A DNA stretch of 64,000 nt from Microbacteriaceae bacterium (GCA_025465095.1 JAODME010000013.1:1-64000); one strand, 5' to 3'; shown: positions 1 to 8,744, counted from the first letter of the stretch. A program made the numbers and translations. The notes: generated by a model not told the origin, from the letters alone.

Positions 1-1961
1 TCAAGGCGAGCGCCCTGTTCAAGAAGGACAAGGACTACGTCGTCATGAACGGCGAGGTGCTCATCGTCGACGAGCACACCGGCCGTATTCTGATGGGTCG
101 CCGCTACAACGAGGGCATTCATCAGGCTATCGAGGCGAAGGAGGGTGTCGCGGTCAAGGCGGAGAACCAGACCCTCGCAACGGTGACCCTGCAGAACTAT
201 TTCCGGCTCTACAAGAAGCTCGCGGGAATGACCGGCACCGCCGAGACCGAGGCCGCCGAGTTCATGAGCACCTACAAGCTCGGCGTCGTGGCGATTCCCA
301 CCAACCGATCGATGATCCGCATCGACCAACCCGACCTGGTCTATAAAAACGAGCAGGCGAAATTCCAGCAGGTCGTGGAAGACATCGACGCGCGGCACAA
401 GAAGGGCCAGCCGGTGCTGGTCGGCACGACGAGCGTCGAGAAGAGCGAGTACCTGTCGAAGCTGCTTGCCAAGCGCGGCGTCAAGCATGAGGTGCTCAAC
501 GCGAAGAACCACGCCCGAGAGGCAGCGATCGTCGCCCAGGCGGGACGGCTCGGCTCGGTCACCGTCGCGACGAACATGGCCGGCCGCGGCACCGACGTCA
601 TGCTCGGCGGTAACGCCGAGTTCCTCGCTGTCGCCGAGATGAACGCCAAGGGCCTCAGCCCGGTGGAGACCCCCGACGAGTACGAGACGGCGTGGGACGA
701 GGTGTTCGACCGGGTCAAGGCCGAAGTCGCCGTCGAGGCGGAGAAGGTCACCGACGCTGGCGGCCTCTACGTTCTGGGCACGGAACGGCATGAGTCCCGG
801 CGGATCGACAACCAGCTGCGCGGACGCTCCGGCCGCCAGGGCGACCCCGGCGAGAGCAGATTTTACCTGTCGCTTACGGATGACCTCATGCGCCTGTTCA
901 ACTCGGCCGCGGCCGAGTCGCTGATGGGCCGAGGCAACGTTCCGGACGATCTCGCCATCGAGTCGAAGGTCGTGAGCCGCGCCATCCGCAGCGCACAGGG
1001 TCAGGTCGAGTCCCGCAACGCGGAGATCCGCAAGAACGTGCTCAAGTACGACGACGTGCTCAACCGACAGCGGGAGGCGATCTACGGGGACCGCCGGCAC
1101 ATTCTCGAGGGCGACGACCTGCAGGGTCGCGTCGAGAAGTTCCTCGAGGACGTGATCGAGGAGGTCATTGACGGACACACGGGCGAGACGAACGCCGACG
1201 ACTGGGACTTCGACGGACTCTGGACCGAGCTGAAGACGCTGTACCCGGTCTCGATCACCGTCGACGAGGTCTTGAGCGAGGCGGGCTCGCGGGGCAAACT
1301 CACAAGAGACTTCCTGGGCAACGAGATCCTGTCGGACGCGAAGCTCGCCTACCAGCGGCGCACCGAGGCGCTCGGCGAGACGGCGATGCGCGAGCTGGAA
1401 CGCCGCGTCGTCCTCTCAGTGATCGACCGACGCTGGCGTGACCACCTCTACGAGATGGACTACTTGAAGGACGGCATCGGGCTGCGGGCGATGGCACAGC
1501 GCGATCCGCTCGTCGAGTACCAGAGAGAGGGCTTCGCGCTCTACCAGAGCATGATGGGCCAGATTCGGGAAGAGACCGTCGGTTTCCTCTTCAACCTCGA
1601 GGTCGAGGTCTCGCCTGCCGGTGCGACCGCCGCGGTGCCGACCGTCGCGGCGAAGGGCCTGGGCGCCTCCGGCGCCCCGACAGAAAAGCTCAGCTACTCT
1701 GCACCGAACGTGGTCGGCGAGGTCGAGGTGCGCAACCAGCGCGGCCAGCTCGAGCAGGCGGCGACAGCGAAGGCGCAGCGCTCGCAGGAGGAGACGGAGG
1801 AGACGGGCGGTGTCGCGCCGGCGCCGCAAGCCCCGCATCGCCCCGCCGTGGTCCCGACCGGCGCCGGAACGGCGAGGGGAGCTTTCGGTCAGAAGTCGGG
1901 CGCGCCGCCGGCTCCACCGGTCAATCGTGCCCAGCGCCGCTCGCAAACCAAGAAGAAGTAG
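1..1961 (+). CDS. secA: Protein translocase ATPase SecA, 5'-truncated
   Basis: The gene enters from the left edge; the frame is open from base 3, giving about 652 C-terminal residues. SecA is the cytosolic ATPase motor that pushes preproteins through SecYEG. Visible hallmarks are [14 protein letters not shown] at the start, [13 protein letters not shown], the helicase motif V-like [13 protein letters not shown], and the motif VI-like [17 protein letters not shown], followed by the helical scaffold and wing ([36 protein letters not shown]). The tail is Ala/Pro-rich and ends in QTKKK, with no cysteine-rich SecB/zinc-binding motif, as is common for actinobacterial SecA1. The N-terminal Walker A part lies outside the window. 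Identity is certain. Confidence 0.98.
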   Translation, partial: KASALFKKDKDYVVMNGEVLIVDEHTGRILMGRRYNEGIHQAIEAKEGVAVKAENQTLATVTLQNYFRLYKKLAGMTGTAETEAAEFMSTYKLGVVAIPTNRSMIRIDQPDLVYKNEQAKFQQVVEDIDARHKKGQPVLVGTTSVEKSEYLSKLLAKRGVKHEVLNAKNHAREAAIVAQAGRLGSVTVATNMAGRGTDVMLGGNAEFLAVAEMNAKGLSPVETPDEYETAWDEVFDRVKAEVAVEAEKVTDAGGLYVLGTERHESRRIDNQLRGRSGRQGDPGESRFYLSLTDDLMRLFNSAAAESLMGRGNVPDDLAIESKVVSRAIRSAQGQVESRNAEIRKNVLKYDDVLNRQREAIYGDRRHILEGDDLQGRVEKFLEDVIEEVIDGHTGETNADDWDFDGLWTELKTLYPVSITVDEVLSEAGSRGKLTRDFLGNEILSDAKLAYQRRTEALGETAMRELERRVVLSVIDRRWRDHLYEMDYLKDGIGLRAMAQRDPLVEYQREGFALYQSMMGQIREETVGFLFNLEVEVSPAGATAAVPTVAAKGLGASGAPTEKLSYSAPNVVGEVEVRNQRGQLEQAATAKAQRSQEETEETGGVAPAPQAPHRPAVVPTGAGTARGAFGQKSGAPPAPPVNRAQRRSQTKKK

Positions 1962-2023
1962 AGCGAAGGCTCTCGCCGCCTGACCCGATCGTGATGCAGC
2001 ACCCCCGCAACGATCCTTCGCGG

Positions 2024-2491
2024 CTACAGCACGTTGATGGCTGTCGCGCGCCAGCGTGAGTCCATGCCCTCCAGCCGGATGGCGACGGCCCTCGTTCGGG
2101 CGCGCCCGCGGACCACAACGACCGCCTCGACGACCCCGTCTCGCGGTAGGCAAAACGACGTCGACCCGATCGAGAATGACGGTCGGGCGGCGGGGCGCCC
2201 TGTCGCCTGGCGGGCGCGAGCTGAAAGCACTACCCGTTTGAGCAGGTGGCGGTAGACGTCATCGGTCACCCACCTGGAGATTTGTTCGAGGTCTCGAGCG
2301 CCCGCGAGGATCTCGATCACGCACCGCGTGAGGTTTTCGAGCAGAGGCTCCGGGTTCGGCAGCGCCGAGTTCTCGGCGGGCTGATGGCCGAAGAACTCCG
2401 CGGAATGGAACTTGGACCGGCCCGCGCCTGGTCGGTCATCCGCGGCGCCGGGCGCCGCGCTCCTGCCGTTCGCTGGCAGTGCACTGCTCAT
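2024..2491 (-). CDS. Rv3235-family conserved actinobacterial protein
   Basis: About 155 residues, convergent with secA. The C-terminal half carries the pattern I associate with the Rv3235 family found beside secA in actinobacteria: LTRCVIEILAGARDLEQIS, WVTDDVYRHLLKRV, a DGVVEAVVVVRGRARTRAVAIR strand region and a final WRATAINVL. No enzymatic motif is visible and the function is unknown. The frame is open further upstream to 2668, but that start would run across the promoter and start of the divergent gene at 2655. I therefore chose the internal ATG (MSSALPANG), which has a GGGAG about 9 nt upstream. The start is the least certain part. Confidence 0.75.
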   Translation of the reverse strand: MSSALPANGRSAAPGAADDRPGAGRSKFHSAEFFGHQPAENSALPNPEPLLENLTRCVIEILAGARDLEQISRWVTDDVYRHLLKRVVLSARARQATGRPAARPSFSIGSTSFCLPRDGVVEAVVVVRGRARTRAVAIRLEGMDSRWRATAINVL

Positions 2492-2606
2492 GGCGGGGCT
2501 CCCAACTTCGGCCAAAGACACCCGAGTGTCCCCCGAATGGGGGGCGCGGCGCTTGAGGATGACTGTTGCAGCACCATCCGCCCCTGTCCACGCCCCACAA
2601 ACGGGT

Positions 2607-2615
2607 TGTGGATAA
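2607..2615 (-). other. DnaA-box-like nonamer
   Basis: The minus strand reads TTATCCACA, identical to the consensus high-affinity DnaA box, in the intergenic region about 40 nt before the gene at 2655. A second identical nonamer lies at 3569-3577. Whether DnaA binds here is unknown. Confidence 0.35.
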
Positions 2616-2642
2616 CCCGCACGGCCGACCTGCACCGCTGGA

Positions 2643-2648
2643 TACCTT
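2643..2648 (+). promoter_or_regulatory. -10 hexamer, probable leaderless start
   Basis: TACCTT ends 6 nt before the ATG at 2655, and no Shine-Dalgarno lies between them. Transcription would begin at or next to the start codon. The -35 region is weak. Confidence 0.4.
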
Positions 2649-2654
2649 CTCAGG

Positions 2655-3251
2655 ATGCGCTGGGACAACCTCTTCGACGACCTCGAGGGTCAGCTCGAAC
2701 AGGAGCTCACCTCCGAGGAGGTTGACCTGCGGGCGGAGGAGGAGCGCTTGAGGCTCGGCCGGATGTCGGTGCGCGACAGGATCCTTGCGATCCAGGCTGC
2801 GGAGAGCCGGCATTCCCCGTACTCGATCCGGATGCAGCTGGTCGATGGCTCGCACATCGAGGTGCGTCCCGCAACGGTCGGTCGGGACTGGCTCTCCGCG
2901 GATCTCGTTGACGGATCGACTCGGCGCTCACAATGCGTTGTTCCGTTTTCGGCGGTCGCGGCCCTCGTGCTGACCGCCACCCAGGTGCACGAGAGCCTCG
3001 CCCCCGCGTCGGAATCGGAGCGGAGCCTCTCTGCCCGGCTCACCCTGAGTTTCGTGCTGCGCGATCTGTGCCGAAGGCGGAAGTCGCTCGAGATCCGGCT
3101 GCTCGGGTCTGCCGTGTTCGGCACCATCGACAGGGTCGGGCGTGATCACCTAGACCTCGCGGTGCACGAACCGGGCTCTGCGCGACGCCAGTCGGCGGTG
3201 AGCGAATACCGTGTTGTCCCGTTCGGTCAGGTGCTGTTTCTGCGCGTGTGA
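2655..3251 (+). CDS. Conserved hypothetical cytoplasmic protein
   Basis: 198 residues with no signal peptide or membrane segment. The N-terminus is acidic (MRWDNLFDDLEGQLEQELTSEE) and likely helical. It is followed by mixed alpha/beta sequence with several beta-strand-like stretches (YSIRMQLVDGSHIEVRP, EYRVVPFGQVLFLRV). Start, composition and position between the Rv3235-family gene and an HTH gene match an arrangement I recall from Microbacteriaceae, but I know of no assigned function. Its 3' end overlaps the convergent HTH gene by 25 bp. The ATG at 2655 is supported by a -10 element 6 nt upstream, which suggests a leaderless mRNA. Confidence 0.8.
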   Translation: MRWDNLFDDLEGQLEQELTSEEVDLRAEEERLRLGRMSVRDRILAIQAAESRHSPYSIRMQLVDGSHIEVRPATVGRDWLSADLVDGSTRRSQCVVPFSAVAALVLTATQVHESLAPASESERSLSARLTLSFVLRDLCRRRKSLEIRLLGSAVFGTIDRVGRDHLDLAVHEPGSARRQSAVSEYRVVPFGQVLFLRV

Positions 3252-3529
3252 ATCACGCGGTCGAACGAGTATTCCGGAAGCTCGCTGTATTCGGCCTGAT
3301 TCCACAGGCCGATTCGCCTCGCCTCCTCATACTTCGCCTCGATGTACGACTCGAGCACGCTCCGCTCCACTCGCCAGCGGCCGTTCCCGTTGCCCCCGAT
3401 CTTGATGGCCGGCAACTGGCCGGATCGAACGAGGGCGTAGGCCTGACTCGCGGAGATGTTGAGCACCTCTGCGGTGTCGGCAAGCGTCAGAAATCGGCCG
3501 AGCGAGCCGGAGTTCTCGATCTCGTGCAT
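3227..3529 (-). CDS. Small helix-turn-helix DNA-binding protein (excisionase/BldC-like)
   Basis: 100 residues. The segment FLTLADTAEVLNISASQAYALVRSGQLPAIKIGG, continuing to WRVERSVLESYIE, is the MerR-like winged HTH of excisionase-family (HTH_17) proteins: recognition helix SASQAYALVRSG and wing around GRWRVE. In actinobacteria this architecture occurs in BldC-type regulators and in many uncharacterised small DNA-binding proteins. No integrase or other mobile gene is nearby, so a chromosomal regulator is more likely than a phage excisionase. CATAAT sits 6 nt before the ATG, consistent with a leaderless start. The tail overlaps the convergent gene by 25 bp. Confidence 0.85.
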   Translation of the reverse strand: MHEIENSGSLGRFLTLADTAEVLNISASQAYALVRSGQLPAIKIGGNGNGRWRVERSVLESYIEAKYEEARRIGLWNQAEYSELPEYSFDRVIHTRRNST

Positions 3530-3535
3530 GCGTCG

Positions 3536-3541
3536 ATTATG
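3536..3541 (-). promoter_or_regulatory. -10 hexamer, probable leaderless start
   Basis: The minus strand reads CATAAT, ending 6 nt before the ATG at 3529. No ribosome-binding site is visible. The -35 region is not recognisable. Confidence 0.4.
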
Positions 3542-3568
3542 AGCGCCGGAATCCTGTGCGAACGAGGA

Positions 3569-3577
3569 TGTGGATAA
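3569..3577 (-). other. DnaA-box-like nonamer
   Basis: This is the second exact TTATCCACA (minus strand) within 1 kb. It lies in the divergent intergenic region about 70 nt before the SAF-domain gene and 40 nt upstream of the HTH gene start. Confidence 0.35.
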
Positions 3578-3648
3578 CTTTCCCGCGCCCGCCCGGGTAC
3601 GTGGACGATGGGATCGGATGCAATGAGAGTCGAACCTGGAGCCGATCG

Positions 3649-4290
3649 ATGAGAAGTGCAGCAGCGAAGCAGGAGAGGACGCCTCGGGGGTTCTGGTTTG
3701 ACCCCCGGTTCGGCATCGGGCTCGCCCTCGTTCTCGCGTCGATCATCGGGGTCGTGTGGCTCGTCTCGGCGGCCGACCGCACCGTGCAGGTCTGGGCGGC
3801 CCGAGAGGCGCTCAGCCCGGGTGACACCGTCCGTGGCGAGGACCTTGTGCTGCGCAACGTGCGCCTCGGTGAAGCGGGCAGGCTGTACCTCGGGAGCGAA
3901 CAGCTGACAAGCAGCGGGCTGATGGTCACCAGAGCCGTCGCCGCCGGAGAGCTCCTGCCGACGTCAGCGGTCGGCGCCAGGGACGGCGCCCGGGTCGCGT
4001 CGGTGGTCGTGATGGTGAGCGGGCAGCTGCCCCAGTCCGTCGCGGCGGGGTCGGTCGTCGATCTGTGGTCCGCACGAGAGGTCGAGACCGGCGTGTTCGG
4101 TCCGCCATCCGTCCTCGTCAGCTCGGCAACTGTCGTGCGTGTAGTGGAGAGCGAGGGATTCATCGTGGACGGAGCGGGAGTCGGCGTCGAGGTTCTCGTG
4201 CCCCGCTCGAGGATCGCCCTCATGCTCGAAGCTATCGCCAACGCTGATGCCCTTTCGCTCGTGCCGGCGAGCCTCCCGTTGGGGGGCTGA
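3649..4290 (+). CDS. SAF-domain membrane protein (CpaB/FlgA-like)
   Basis: 213 residues. After a short basic cytoplasmic N-terminus there is one membrane helix (about residues 21-40, GIGLALVLASIIGVVWLV). A SAF-type domain follows (VWAAREALSPGDTVRGEDLVLRNV, then VTRAVAAGELLPTSAV), as in CpaB/RcpC and FlgA. The ATG at 3649 was preferred over upstream in-frame starts because homologous sequence begins there and GGAG lies about 10 nt upstream. The gene is 3 nt before a CpaE-like ATPase and is probably co-transcribed with it. No pilin, TadA or secretin genes are present, so this is an orphan pair rather than a visible Tad pilus locus. Confidence 0.8.
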   Translation: MRSAAAKQERTPRGFWFDPRFGIGLALVLASIIGVVWLVSAADRTVQVWAAREALSPGDTVRGEDLVLRNVRLGEAGRLYLGSEQLTSSGLMVTRAVAAGELLPTSAVGARDGARVASVVVMVSGQLPQSVAAGSVVDLWSAREVETGVFGPPSVLVSSATVVRVVESEGFIVDGAGVGVEVLVPRSRIALMLEAIANADALSLVPASLPLGG

Positions 4291-4293
4291 GGG

Positions 4294-5526
4294 ATGGTCG
4301 CGATCGCCCTCGCCGTTCCCCTCGGGGTGGAGGACCGACTGATCGGGGAGCTGCTGCGGCACGGCCATACCGCGGTGGCCCGCTGCGACAACGCCGACGA
4401 ACTCGCGAGCGTGCTCACGGGAAGCGCCTGCACCGTCGCGATAGTGGCCGGAGGCGCCCGGTTTCTGACCGCACGCCTGCTCGTCGAGAGCGATGCCGCA
4501 GGCGTCCGGGTGATCGGACTGGTCGGATCCGATGCTGATCGACGGCATGCGGCATCCGTCGGTCTTCACGAACTGGTCGACGCCGGATGCCCGTGGTCGG
4601 ACTTGGAGGCGATGATTGCCGGGCCCGCACCGGGGTCCGCCGCACCACCCCGACCCGAGCGCGGCAGCGTGATAGCGGTGTGGGGACCCGCAGGGGCTCC
4701 GGGGCGCACCACCCTCGCGATCTCGATCACCGCCGAGATCGCGGCGGCCGGCTTCAGTGTCGCGCTCGTCGACGCAGACACGTACAGCGGTTCCGTCGGG
4801 CCGGCCCTCGGGCTGCTCGACGAGTCGCCGGGATTCGCCGCCGCCTGCCGGCTCGCAGGGGCCAACGGCCTTGATCGAGGTGAGCTGGAGCGGATCGGGC
4901 AGCGCTATCTCTCCGGGCACGGCAGCTTCTGGGTGCTGACCGGCATCGGCCGCCCCAGCAGGTGGCCGGAGTTATCGGCCGAGCGGGTGGTGGCGACGGT
5001 GCGGGAGTGCACCAACTGGGTCGACTTCACCGTCATCGACACGGGCTTCAGCCTTGAGAACGACGAGGAGATCAGCAGCGACCTGTTCGCGCCCAGACGG
5101 AACGCAGCGACGATCTCCGCGCTGCGGGAGGCGGACCAGATAGTTGCGGTGGGTTCCGCCGATCCTGTCGGGCTCTCCCGATTCCTGCGCGCACACGTCG
5201 ACCTCATCGAGGCCATCGTCACCGATCGGGTCACCGTGGTGATGAATCGGGTGCGGGCGAGCGCGATCGGACTGAACCCGGCCAGGCAGGTGACGCAGAC
5301 GCTCAGTAGGTTCGGCGGGATCGCATCGCCCGTGCTGATCCCGTACGACCAGGCGGCCCTGGACGCGGCCGTGTTGACCGGACGCACGTTGCGCGACGTG
5401 GCGGTTCGATCACCGGCCCGCATCGCGATCGGCCAGTTCGTCGAATCGCGGATCCTCCCGCAGACGGGGGCGCGTGCGAAGACTCGACGCGCCTCGCGCG
5501 CCCGCCCGGCCGCCGCGCTCGGCTGA
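4294..5526 (+). CDS. CpaE/ParA-like P-loop protein with degenerate Walker A
   Basis: 410 residues. Residues 1-110 resemble a receiver-like alpha/beta domain (VAIVAGGARFLTARLLVES, VRVIGLVGSDADRRHAASVG). From about 124 a ParA/MinD-type ATPase fold begins. The P-loop (131-140, GPAGAPGRTT) has Arg where the catalytic Lys of the deviant Walker A should be, and lacks the upstream signature Lys. Later elements persist: FSVALVDADTYSGSVGPALGLL, VDFTVIDTGFS and VTVVMNRV. CpaE proteins localise pilus or secretion machinery. Here the partner is the SAF protein 3 nt upstream. Loss of both lysines suggests altered or no ATP hydrolysis. Confidence 0.8.
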   Translation: MVAIALAVPLGVEDRLIGELLRHGHTAVARCDNADELASVLTGSACTVAIVAGGARFLTARLLVESDAAGVRVIGLVGSDADRRHAASVGLHELVDAGCPWSDLEAMIAGPAPGSAAPPRPERGSVIAVWGPAGAPGRTTLAISITAEIAAAGFSVALVDADTYSGSVGPALGLLDESPGFAAACRLAGANGLDRGELERIGQRYLSGHGSFWVLTGIGRPSRWPELSAERVVATVRECTNWVDFTVIDTGFSLENDEEISSDLFAPRRNAATISALREADQIVAVGSADPVGLSRFLRAHVDLIEAIVTDRVTVVMNRVRASAIGLNPARQVTQTLSRFGGIASPVLIPYDQAALDAAVLTGRTLRDVAVRSPARIAIGQFVESRILPQTGARAKTRRASRARPAAALG

Positions 5527-5560
5527 ATCCGGCTCGTCCGGGTGTGCCGTCCGCTGCGGT

Positions 5561-5566
5561 TACGCT
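5561..5566 (+). promoter_or_regulatory. -10 hexamer, probable leaderless start
   Basis: TACGCT ends 7 nt before the GTG at 5574. No Shine-Dalgarno fits in between, so the kinase mRNA is probably leaderless. Confidence 0.4.
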
Positions 5567-5573
5567 AGAGCGC

Positions 5574-7067
5574 GTGTCGACCCTCAGTGACCTTGTTCTC
5601 GCCCAGGAGCGATCCACCGAAGCGGATGTGGAGTGGCTGCATCTGCTCGTCGGCGACTGGCAGCTGCTGGCCGATCTTGCGTTCGCCGACATCGTGCTCT
5701 GGGTGCCCACGTTGCACGACTCCTTTGTGGCGGTCGCGCACGCCCGCCCGTCGAGTTCGGCGACGCTGTTCTACCGGGACTTCGTCGGCCAGAACATCAA
5801 GCCGGAGTGGCGCAAACAGGTGACGGATGCGTTTCAGTCCGGTTTGATCGTCGACTCCTCCGCCCCGGACTGGTACGAGGAGACTCCGACACGGGTGCGG
5901 GCGGTTCCCGTGCTGCGCAGGCTGACGGCCACGGGTTCGGCGACCACCGAGCATCCGATCGCCATCATCACGCGGCACACCAATTTGAGCGAGGCACGCA
6001 CACCGAGCAGGCAGGAACTCACCTTCAACGAGTGCGCCAACGACCTGTTCGCGATGATCGCAGGCGGGGACTTCCCCGATTTGGGTGCGCCGACAGGTCC
6101 CCGCAGGGGAGCGCCGCGCGCATCAGATGGACTGTTGCGCCTGGATGTCGACGGCATCGTCACCTTCGCGAGCCCGAACGGCCTGTCGGCGTTCAACCGG
6201 ATGGGGTTCATCGGCGAACTCGAAGGCGAGTCGCTGGCCGAAGTCGCGACGAGCCTGCTGACCGGCAGGCTGGAGGTTGACGAGTCGCTGCCGCTCGTCG
6301 TCACCGGGCGGGCTCCGTGGCGCACCGACATCGAGTCGAAGGGTGTGACGGTGTCGCTGCGCGCCATCCCGATCCGGGACCGGGGGGAGAGGGTCGGTGC
6401 CATAGTGCTGTGCCGCGACGTTACCGAGTTGCGCCACCAGGAGCGCGAGTTGATCACGAAGGATGCCACGATCCGGGAGATTCACCACCGCGTCAAGAAC
6501 AACCTGCAGACGGTCGCCTCCCTGCTCAGGATCCAGGCGCGTCGATCGCGCTCCGAGGAGGCGCGCGAGTCGCTCAATCAGGCGATGCGCCGGGTGGCGG
6601 CGATCGCGGTCGTGCATGACACTCTCAGTGAGGGGCTCAACCAGAACGTCGATTTCGACGCGGTGTTCGACCGCGTGCTGCTACTCATCGCCGAGGTCGC
6701 GTCTACCCACAACACGAAGGTGCACCCCAAGTCGTCCGGCAGCTTCGGCGTCCTGCCGAGCGAGTATGCGACACCGCTCGCGCTCGCGCTGACGGAACTC
6801 GTCACCAACGCCGTGGAACACGGGCTCGCCGGCCGCGAGGGCGACGTCGAAATCGTCGCCACTCGAACTGAGGAGACGCTCAGCGTGGAGGTGCGTGACA
6901 CGGGAAGCGGGCTGCCGGAGGGAAAGGTCGGCTCCGGGCTCGGCACGCAGATCGTGCGCACCCTCATTCAGGGGGAGCTCGGCGGAACCATCGACTGGCA
7001 CACGATGGTCGGCAGCGGAACGGAAGTGACCATCGACATCCCGCTCGCCTGGATCAACGCCGTCTAG
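5574..7067 (+). CDS. pdtaS: PdtaS-type cytosolic sensor histidine kinase
   Basis: 497 residues from the GTG at 5574 (VSTLSDLVLAQ). This start fits known PdtaS N-termini better than the upstream ATG at 5544. Order: N-terminal GAF-like sensor (VEWLHLLVGDWQLLADLAFADIVLWVP), PAS-like region (about 190-290), HisKA_2 with phospho-acceptor His at 304 in IHHRVKNNLQTVASLLRIQARR, then HATPase_c (LTELVTNAVEHGL, VRDTGSGLP, SGLGTQIVRTL). There are no membrane segments. In mycobacteria PdtaS phosphorylates PdtaR, an ANTAR antiterminator; no such partner is in this window. The signal is not evident from sequence. Confidence 0.93.
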   Translation: MSTLSDLVLAQERSTEADVEWLHLLVGDWQLLADLAFADIVLWVPTLHDSFVAVAHARPSSSATLFYRDFVGQNIKPEWRKQVTDAFQSGLIVDSSAPDWYEETPTRVRAVPVLRRLTATGSATTEHPIAIITRHTNLSEARTPSRQELTFNECANDLFAMIAGGDFPDLGAPTGPRRGAPRASDGLLRLDVDGIVTFASPNGLSAFNRMGFIGELEGESLAEVATSLLTGRLEVDESLPLVVTGRAPWRTDIESKGVTVSLRAIPIRDRGERVGAIVLCRDVTELRHQERELITKDATIREIHHRVKNNLQTVASLLRIQARRSRSEEARESLNQAMRRVAAIAVVHDTLSEGLNQNVDFDAVFDRVLLLIAEVASTHNTKVHPKSSGSFGVLPSEYATPLALALTELVTNAVEHGLAGREGDVEIVATRTEETLSVEVRDTGSGLPEGKVGSGLGTQIVRTLIQGELGGTIDWHTMVGSGTEVTIDIPLAWINAV

Positions 7068-7245
7068 TCTCGGCGTCCTCCGTCGCGGGGTGGAGGAGTG
7101 TCAAGCCCCTCCGCTCGATTTCTTCCTCTCGGCGTCGCCTTCTACAGTCGTACCAGAGAGAAACGAGCGGAGCGGGAATGGATTTCGGTTCGAACGCGGT
7201 GGTTCGCGACTCGGTCCGGCGCGGTGCAGACCGACCGAATGAGAA

Positions 7246-7277
7246 ACGACGGCCGCCGAAGCATCGGCGACCGTCGT
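7246..7277 (-). terminator. Intrinsic terminator of whiB1
   Basis: A 14-bp stem with one mismatch and a 4-nt loop (ACGACGG on the outside, TCGGCG/CGCCGA inside) lies 43 bp beyond the whiB stop. On the minus strand it is followed by TTTCTCATT. Confidence 0.75.
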
Positions 7278-7319
7278 CGGGTTTGCTGATCGGACTCGAT
7301 CTGCTCGAGCCGGTGGCGT

Positions 7320-7568
7320 TTAGGAGGCTCGGCGTGCTCGCGCAGCGCGGCGCTTGAGTGCACGGCGCTCGTCCTCGCTCAGACCACCCCAGACGCCGGA
7401 ATCCTGGCTTGTCTCGAGCGCGTACTGGAGGCACTGTTCGGAGACGCTGCAGCGGCCGCAAACCGATTTGGCCTTCTCGATTTGATCGACTGCGGGGCCG
7501 GTGTTCCCAACAGGGAAGAAGAGCTCTGGGTCGGCCGTGAGGCAGGCAGCATTGTCGCGCCAGTCCAT
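7320..7568 (-). CDS. whiB1: WhiB-family iron-sulphur transcription factor, WhiB1-like
   Basis: 82 residues. The four conserved cysteines are at 9, 37, 40 and 46 (CGRC spacing CxxC...C) and ligate a [4Fe-4S] cluster. The GVWGG turn is followed by the basic, DNA-binding tail SEDERRALKRRAARARRAS. The start MDWRDNAAC and overall length match WhiB1, which in mycobacteria binds the principal sigma factor and responds to nitric oxide. AAGGAG lies 8 nt before the ATG. The gene is monocistronic, with its own strong terminator at 7246-7277. Confidence 0.93.
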   Translation of the reverse strand: MDWRDNAACLTADPELFFPVGNTGPAVDQIEKAKSVCGRCSVSEQCLQYALETSQDSGVWGGLSEDERRALKRRAARARRAS

Positions 7569-7753
7569 GGTGGTACTCCTTAGGTTGCAGTGATTCTGAA
7601 GGTCGAGCGGCCAGAATTTCGGGATTCCGAATTGATGCCAGGTCTAGGGATCGGCAAAGGGTCTGTGCTCACGACCTTGTAAGCGTCAAATCAACCTCCA
7701 ATAGGCTCTCATAGAGGCGTTTGCAAATCAATAGTTTTGAATGGGATGTAGCT

Positions 7754-8173
7754 GTGAGCGGAATACCGGACGGAGAGCTGCGTACCGGGCGGCCGCGAGC
7801 CCTGCTGCTGCTGGCGACGCTGCTGTTCGCCGAGGCCGCCGCGCTGGGCGCCGCCACCTTTTTCCTGACGTTCGAGCTGTTCACCCGAGTTCCCGACTCG
7901 TACGCGAGCGCGATCGGCATCACCGTGCTGAGCGCCCTGGCGGCCGTCTGGCTCGGCGCGATGGCGGCGCACACACTGCGCGGAAGCCCGTGGATCCGGG
8001 GTGCGGCGATCACCGTGCAGTTGCTTCAGATCGCGGTGGCGGTCGGCGCCTTCCAGGGTCTGTTCGCGCGACCGGACATCGGCTGGCTGCTGATGATTCC
8101 CGCGATCCTCGTGCTGGTGCTGCTGTTCACCCGGTCCGTGCTCACCGCGACGAGCCGACCGGAGGAGCCCTAG
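7754..8173 (+). CDS. Four-helix integral membrane protein of unknown function
   Basis: About 139 residues from the GTG at 7754 (VSGIPDGELRTGRPRALLLL). Four hydrophobic helices are visible (ALLLLATLLFAEAAALGAATFF, GITVLSALAAVWLGAMAA, AITVQLLQIAVAVGAFQGL, WLLMIPAILVLVLLF). I do not recognise a named family. The frame is open to an ATG at 7721, but those extra residues are polar and precede no better ribosome-binding site, so the start is uncertain. The last codon overlaps the convergent bcp gene by 4 bp. Confidence 0.7.
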   Translation: MSGIPDGELRTGRPRALLLLATLLFAEAAALGAATFFLTFELFTRVPDSYASAIGITVLSALAAVWLGAMAAHTLRGSPWIRGAAITVQLLQIAVAVGAFQGLFARPDIGWLLMIPAILVLVLLFTRSVLTATSRPEEP

Positions 8174-8649
8174 TCCAGCCCGAGCTTCTTGCGCAGCGAA
8201 GCGACGTGTCCTGTGGCTTTGACGTTGTAGAGCGACAACTGGACCTTGCCCGCCTCGTCCACCACGAACGTGGAGCGCAGCACTCCGGTCACCGTCTTGC
8301 CGTAGAGCGACTTCTCGCCGTACGCGGCGTATGCGTTGTGCACGGTGAGATCCTGGTCGCTGAGCAACGGGAAATTGAGGTTCTGCTCCGCGCGGAACTT
8401 CTGCAGTGCATCCGCCCCGTCCTTCGACACCCCGAGCACCTGGTAGCCCGCCGACTTCAGCGAGTTGAGGTTGTCCCGGAAGTCGCACGCCTCTGTCGTG
8501 CACCCGGGGGTGGATGCCGCCGGGTAGAAGTACACGATCACCTTCTGGCCGGCGAAGTCGGCGAGCGAGACGGCGTTGCCGTCCTGGTCGGTCAGGGTGA
8601 ACTCGGGCGCCTGCGAGCCGGCTTCGAGGCGTGAGGTGGGGTCGGCCAT
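8170..8649 (-). CDS. bcp: Thioredoxin-dependent peroxiredoxin Bcp/PrxQ
   Basis: 159 residues, the typical Bcp length. It has a thioredoxin-like AhpC/TSA fold with peroxidatic Cys50 in PAASTPGCTTEACDFRD and candidate resolving Cys55 five residues later, the PrxQ arrangement. GVSKDGADALQKFRAEQNLNFPLLSD and TFVVDEAGKV are family-typical. It reduces hydrogen and organic peroxides at the expense of thioredoxin in the cytosol. The start has GGAG about 8 nt upstream. It is convergent with a small membrane protein and lies just upstream of the divergent tRNA-Lys. Confidence 0.95.
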   Translation of the reverse strand: MADPTSRLEAGSQAPEFTLTDQDGNAVSLADFAGQKVIVYFYPAASTPGCTTEACDFRDNLNSLKSAGYQVLGVSKDGADALQKFRAEQNLNFPLLSDQDLTVHNAYAAYGEKSLYGKTVTGVLRSTFVVDEAGKVQLSLYNVKATGHVASLRKKLGLD

Positions 8650-8744
8650 GGGGGCTCCTAGGTGGCTAGCGGCGTGATGCGCCTGATGTGTCTGGCTCTC
8701 ATGCTAATCTTGATCCTCGGCTCGAGGATTCGTCCCCGGGCCAT

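Noticed and set aside
2492-2668. Longer N-terminus for the Rv3235-family gene
   Set aside because: The extra 59 codons have shadow-like composition and would overlap the promoter and start of the divergent gene at 2655.
3227-3529. Phage excisionase
   Set aside because: Although the HTH is of the excisionase class, no integrase, attachment site or phage gene is nearby and its neighbours are core genes.
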